Shown here: positions 61,435 through 64,000 of the stretch, piece by piece | Position numbering within the stretch: position 1 is the stretch's first letter | Layout of the letters: each line of letters opens with the position of its first letter | Source: Sulfurospirillum tamanense | Lineage (GTDB): Bacteria > Campylobacterota > Campylobacteria > Campylobacterales > Campylobacteraceae | Assembly: GCF_016937535.1 (NCBI RefSeq) | Contig: NZ_JAFHKK010000006.1 | Location: forward strand, 38,661-102,660 | Reading direction: 5' to 3' | Length of the DNA: 64,000 nt | Position numbers and translations under genes: made by a program | Notes under the pieces: model-generated | The model's input: the letters and a program-made list of their open reading frames with translations, nothing else | What the model was told of the DNA's origin: nothing | Database searches by the model: none

Positions 61435-63405
61435 ATGCAGTATTTGGCTAACAAGTTGGTTGTTCGTTACCTCCTTTTGCTGTGCACTACTTTCGTTTTA
61501 TTTTTTTTGACAATTTTTTCATTGCAAGGATATGTGCGGTCTTTGGAGAGTGATATCAACAAAACTGAAGTGGAGTTTGAACGGCGCATAGAGCAAATTA
61601 ATGCTGTGTATTCTCTTGCTCAACGTTTTCAAATCAAGATTCATACCATTGTATACACGGGACAAACTGCTCAGTTGCGTCAAAAAAAACTTGAAGAGAT
61701 TGAAGCACTTACGGATGCTATTTTTACCCTCCATACGACACTTTCTTTGGCAAAATGCCTTGAAGATATCCCACAAACAACGCAGTTTTTAGATGAGTTG
61801 CCCCCTTTGATTTTAGAAGCAGAAGACCTTTTTAAGACCCTTTCTGAGGCCGTAGGCGAGCGCAATGCGTTACTGAAAAACCCTATTGCCAAACTCACCG
61901 ATGTGGCTGCTCAGATCCACTCGATCAATAGAGATATCTACCTTAAGTTTGACACACTTTATGAGGTAGTGGAAACACTTCTTGAAGAGGCTAAAAAAGA
62001 AAAAATACTTCTTGGTCTTAAAAACAAAGAAACAAGGGCTCGGTACTTGCGTCTTGAAATCGTCATTGCTTCACTCTCTTTCATTGTTTTTATTGTGTTA
62101 ACTGTGCTTATCCTTAGGCAACTCATTGGGCTTTTTAAACGCCTTGAACATCAACTTAAAATCGATCCACTCACCAAACTACCTAACCGTTTTGCCTTGT
62201 TTGAAGAGAGCAGTCAGTGCGCCGTGCCACTGTTTGCCATTACGAATGTGGATGGATTTAGAGCCATTAACGAACTTTACGGCACAGAGGCGGGCAACGA
62301 AGTATTGCTGCAACTTTCCTATTATTTGCGCAATTTTGCCAAAGATCACCAGCTCAAACTTTACCGCACTTCCGGGGATGAGTTTGTTTTTTATCATTGC
62401 CAAAATGGGTTTACCCTTGAGTCTTTTACTGCTACTATTGTTCCACTTTTGGAGGATATTAAAGAACACCCTTTTATAATCGAATGTATTGGAGAATCCC
62501 TTAAACTTTCAATGAGTTGTGGTATTAGCGGGCACACGAAAAACCCCCTGGGAAAAGCCGACATGGCGATGCATCGCGCCAAGGCAGACCAGCTAGTCTA
62601 TGCTGTTTACGACGAAGAAAAAGATAGTTCAAGGATACTAGAGGAAAATCGCTACTGGATAGGTCAAATTCAAAAAGGCATCAAGAGCAATGCCTTTGAG
62701 CCCGTGTTTCAACCCATTGTGGATGTAGGTGGATATCCTGTTAAATACGAAGCACTGATGCGTTTAAAAACCTTTACTGATGAGGGCTTGGTTGAGTATG
62801 TCCCACCTTTTTATTTTCTTGAACTTTCCCATAAAATAAAATCCTACCATGTCCTTTCAAAAATGACCATTCTGAAAAGTTTTGAAATTGCAAAAAATCT
62901 TGGGACTGACGTGAGCATTAATTTATGCTACCAAGACATCATCAACACAGCCTTAGAAGAAGAGCTACTTGCAGCTATAAAGACGATGGGTATTGGCCCT
63001 AGAGTCACCTTTGAAATCACCGAGACAGAAGAGATTAAAAATTACACTACCATCAAACATTTTATGGAGGCTTTTAGGCCTCTTGGTGTGAAATTTGCTA
63101 TTGATGATTTTGGATCAGGGTTTTCAAATTTCAGTCATATTGCACTGCTGAAACCCAATTTTATCAAGATTGATGGCTCGCTCATTAAAAACATCGACAA
63201 AGATACCTCATGCGAAGCTTTGGTTAAGGCTATCATTACCCTTGCACGCGAGCTAAATATTTGTGTCATAGCGGAGTTTGTACACTCGCAAGCTGTCTTT
63301 GAAAAATCAAAATCTCTTGGTATCACTCTTTTTCAGGGGTATTATTTCTCACCCCCTTGTCCCAAGCTTTCCCCTAAAGAAGTTTCACTTATGCCAGAGC
63401 AGTAG
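61435..63405 (+). CDS. GGDEF-EAL cyclic-di-GMP enzyme, probably phosphodiesterase
   Basis: 656 residues. Helix 1 (~10-30), a helical periplasmic sensor (~31-200), helix 2 (~203-225), GGDEF (~240-395) and EAL (~410-650). The GGDEF site reads SGDEF with no I-site, so cyclase activity is doubtful. The EAL side keeps YEALMRL, the NLCYQD segment, EITETE, DDFGSG and KIDGSLI, so c-di-GMP hydrolysis is likely. It may balance the two cyclases encoded nearby. Confidence 0.92.
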   Translation: MQYLANKLVVRYLLLLCTTFVLFFLTIFSLQGYVRSLESDINKTEVEFERRIEQINAVYSLAQRFQIKIHTIVYTGQTAQLRQKKLEEIEALTDAIFTLHTTLSLAKCLEDIPQTTQFLDELPPLILEAEDLFKTLSEAVGERNALLKNPIAKLTDVAAQIHSINRDIYLKFDTLYEVVETLLEEAKKEKILLGLKNKETRARYLRLEIVIASLSFIVFIVLTVLILRQLIGLFKRLEHQLKIDPLTKLPNRFALFEESSQCAVPLFAITNVDGFRAINELYGTEAGNEVLLQLSYYLRNFAKDHQLKLYRTSGDEFVFYHCQNGFTLESFTATIVPLLEDIKEHPFIIECIGESLKLSMSCGISGHTKNPLGKADMAMHRAKADQLVYAVYDEEKDSSRILEENRYWIGQIQKGIKSNAFEPVFQPIVDVGGYPVKYEALMRLKTFTDEGLVEYVPPFYFLELSHKIKSYHVLSKMTILKSFEIAKNLGTDVSINLCYQDIINTALEEELLAAIKTMGIGPRVTFEITETEEIKNYTTIKHFMEAFRPLGVKFAIDDFGSGFSNFSHIALLKPNFIKIDGSLIKNIDKDTSCEALVKAIITLARELNICVIAEFVHSQAVFEKSKSLGITLFQGYYFSPPCPKLSPKEVSLMPEQ

Positions 63406-63547
63406 GTGTTTTTGTAGCCCAATCTTTTTTGCTCTGCAGTGTCTTTACATGTAAGGGGTAGTTTTTTGCCAGTATGGTTACAACTTCTTTTGTTTTGAGC
63501 TCAAAAGTGGCTACATGTATATATTTTTCAAGGTTTGTTACTTTCAC
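63389..63547 (-). CDS. Small hypothetical protein
   Basis: About 52 residues from a GTG at 63547, one base after the stop of the DUF2391 gene, with GGAAG upstream. The sequence (VKVTNLEKYIHVATFELKTK...) reads like a small soluble beta-alpha protein, and the C-terminus contains a palindrome copy (PLHVK). Its 3' end overlaps the convergent EAL gene by 17 bp. Coupled translation makes it credible, but there is no family evidence. Confidence 0.5.
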   Translation of the reverse strand: MKVTNLEKYIHVATFELKTKEVVTILAKNYPLHVKTLQSKKDWATKTPTALA

Positions 63548-63548
63548 T

Positions 63549-63947
63549 TTAGTCTTCCTTGTCAAACCCATCGACCACGATAGCGCCGATGGAGGCGGGC
63601 ATAGCAACAATGAGCATGCGCTTTAGGGCTAACGCGGTTTCTGCAAAAAGTGGAAATTTATCTAGGCTTATCAAGATTAATGCCACAATCACCAAGGTGA
63701 GCCCATAGGCAATGAAAATTCGCAGGAAAAATGCCATAAGCCGTGTTTGTACACGGTGTTGGAAAATCCCCTGATAGGCATAAAGCCCTAAAAACACCAA
63801 AGAAAGCCCAACAATCAAAAAAAGATTTAGCGTTGGTAGGGTGATTGCGCTTTGCCACGCCTCTTCAGAAAAGGCCACAGGCACACCTAGTGCAAAAGCA
63901 CCCACGCTAATTTGAATGGCATCTTCTTTGTTAAAGTAGATATTCAC
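63549..63947 (-). CDS. DUF2391-type integral membrane protein
   Basis: 132 residues with four hydrophobic helices. The N-terminus (EDAIQISVGAFALGVPVAFSEEAW) and the end (RMLIVAMPASIGAIVVDGF) match the DUF2391 (TIGR02587-like) group. No function known. GTG start with AAGGG upstream. The last 53 bp of the window hold nothing recognisable. Confidence 0.8.
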   Translation of the reverse strand: MNIYFNKEDAIQISVGAFALGVPVAFSEEAWQSAITLPTLNLFLIVGLSLVFLGLYAYQGIFQHRVQTRLMAFFLRIFIAYGLTLVIVALILISLDKFPLFAETALALKRMLIVAMPASIGAIVVDGFDKED

Positions 63948-64000
63948 AGGCTTTCCCTTGGTCTATTTTTCTCTTTTGAGTAATTATTTTAGCAAGTATT

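Larger units (their letters stand above)
1744..63454. repeat. Highly iterated palindrome TTACATGTAA (36 copies across the window)
   Basis: First bases of the exact 10-mer: 1744, 3555, 5970, 5993, 11597, 12046, 13548, 15013, 18971, 25435, 25556, 27812, 28579, 29138, 31694, 32646, 33423, 34297, 37856, 41010, 41674, 42394, 43076, 45837, 45947, 46257, 46531, 48972, 52876, 55225, 55247, 55306, 57273, 60323, 61263, 63445. At least seven extend to CTTTACATGTAAAG. Near copies: 3538, 8730, 18626, 34478; GTACATGTAC at 9825 and 35093. In genes it reads LHV, or (F/L/I)TC(K/N), or YM-stop. Counted by eye; a few may be missed. Confidence 0.93.

Noticed and set aside
1744..63454. TTACATGTAA copies as Rho-independent terminators
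   Set aside because: The palindrome has no spacer loop, at most a five-bp stem around CATG, usually no T-run, and most copies lie inside genes.
1744..63454. TTACATGTAA as KOPS- or parS-like segregation sites
   Set aside because: It is symmetrical, so it cannot give direction as KOPS does, and a copy about every 1.8 kb is far too frequent for parS.

Overview
The window comes from a Campylobacterota (epsilonproteobacterial) chromosome, most likely a Sulfurospirillum-like free-living relative of Campylobacter. Three things point there. The block rsmE-rpmE-rsmI-rRNA methylase-two hypothetical genes-aminotransferase-hom-yraN-trxA-trxB keeps the order I remember from Campylobacter jejuni (Cj0156c to Cj0146c). 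An SPFH protein sits next to ilvE. A CetA/CetB-like split receptor and a futalosine-pathway prenyltransferase (MqnP) are present. GC content looks moderate (mid-40s by eye). No rRNA, tRNA, CRISPR array or complete insertion sequence was seen.

Layout. 0-8 kb: end of miaA, a D-amino-acid dehydrogenase-like flavoprotein, a glutamate-synthase-like protein, mqnP and three small genes ending in a divergent uracil-DNA glycosylase, then a two-gene PAS/MCP receptor. 8-12 kb: moaA, queF plus queuosine precursor transporter behind a structured leader, and an unusual moeA. 12-24 kb: the conserved housekeeping run (rsmE to trxB, dapB, purF and a TIGR01212-type radical SAM protein). 24-28 kb: reverse-strand block ilvE, SPFH, hisIE and two DUF2393 proteins. 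28-36 kb: bcp, asparaginase II, LysE exporter, SulP transporter, P2-type ATPase and a flavoprotein pair. 36-41 kb: RhlE-like helicase and a five-gene nickel ECF transporter (nikKMLQO). 41-49 kb: sfsA, DUF523, two ATPase-related genes, selO, a Rof-like gene, an ATPase pseudogene remnant and a cadC-zntA metal-efflux operon with a clear operator. 49-64 kb: tesA-ybbA-ybbP, three cyclic-di-GMP enzymes, an ABC-F protein, an Fsr-like MFS pump and membrane proteins.

The strongest unexplained signal is not a gene. The 10-bp palindrome TTACATGTAA occurs at least 36 times in 64 kb by eye, against about 0.06 expected for a random 10-mer. Twenty copies lie in genes, in all three reading frames, and sixteen lie in the few kilobases of intergenic DNA. 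It behaves like a highly iterated palindrome (compare HIP1 of cyanobacteria, or DNA uptake sequences) and seems rare in AT-rich, probably acquired genes.

Other regulatory structure: a 10-6-10 ArsR-type operator, a hairpin leader before rpmE, a multi-hairpin leader before queF, a three-helix element at 35.9-36.1 kb, and a stem-loop that would cover the ribosome-binding site of the radical SAM gene.
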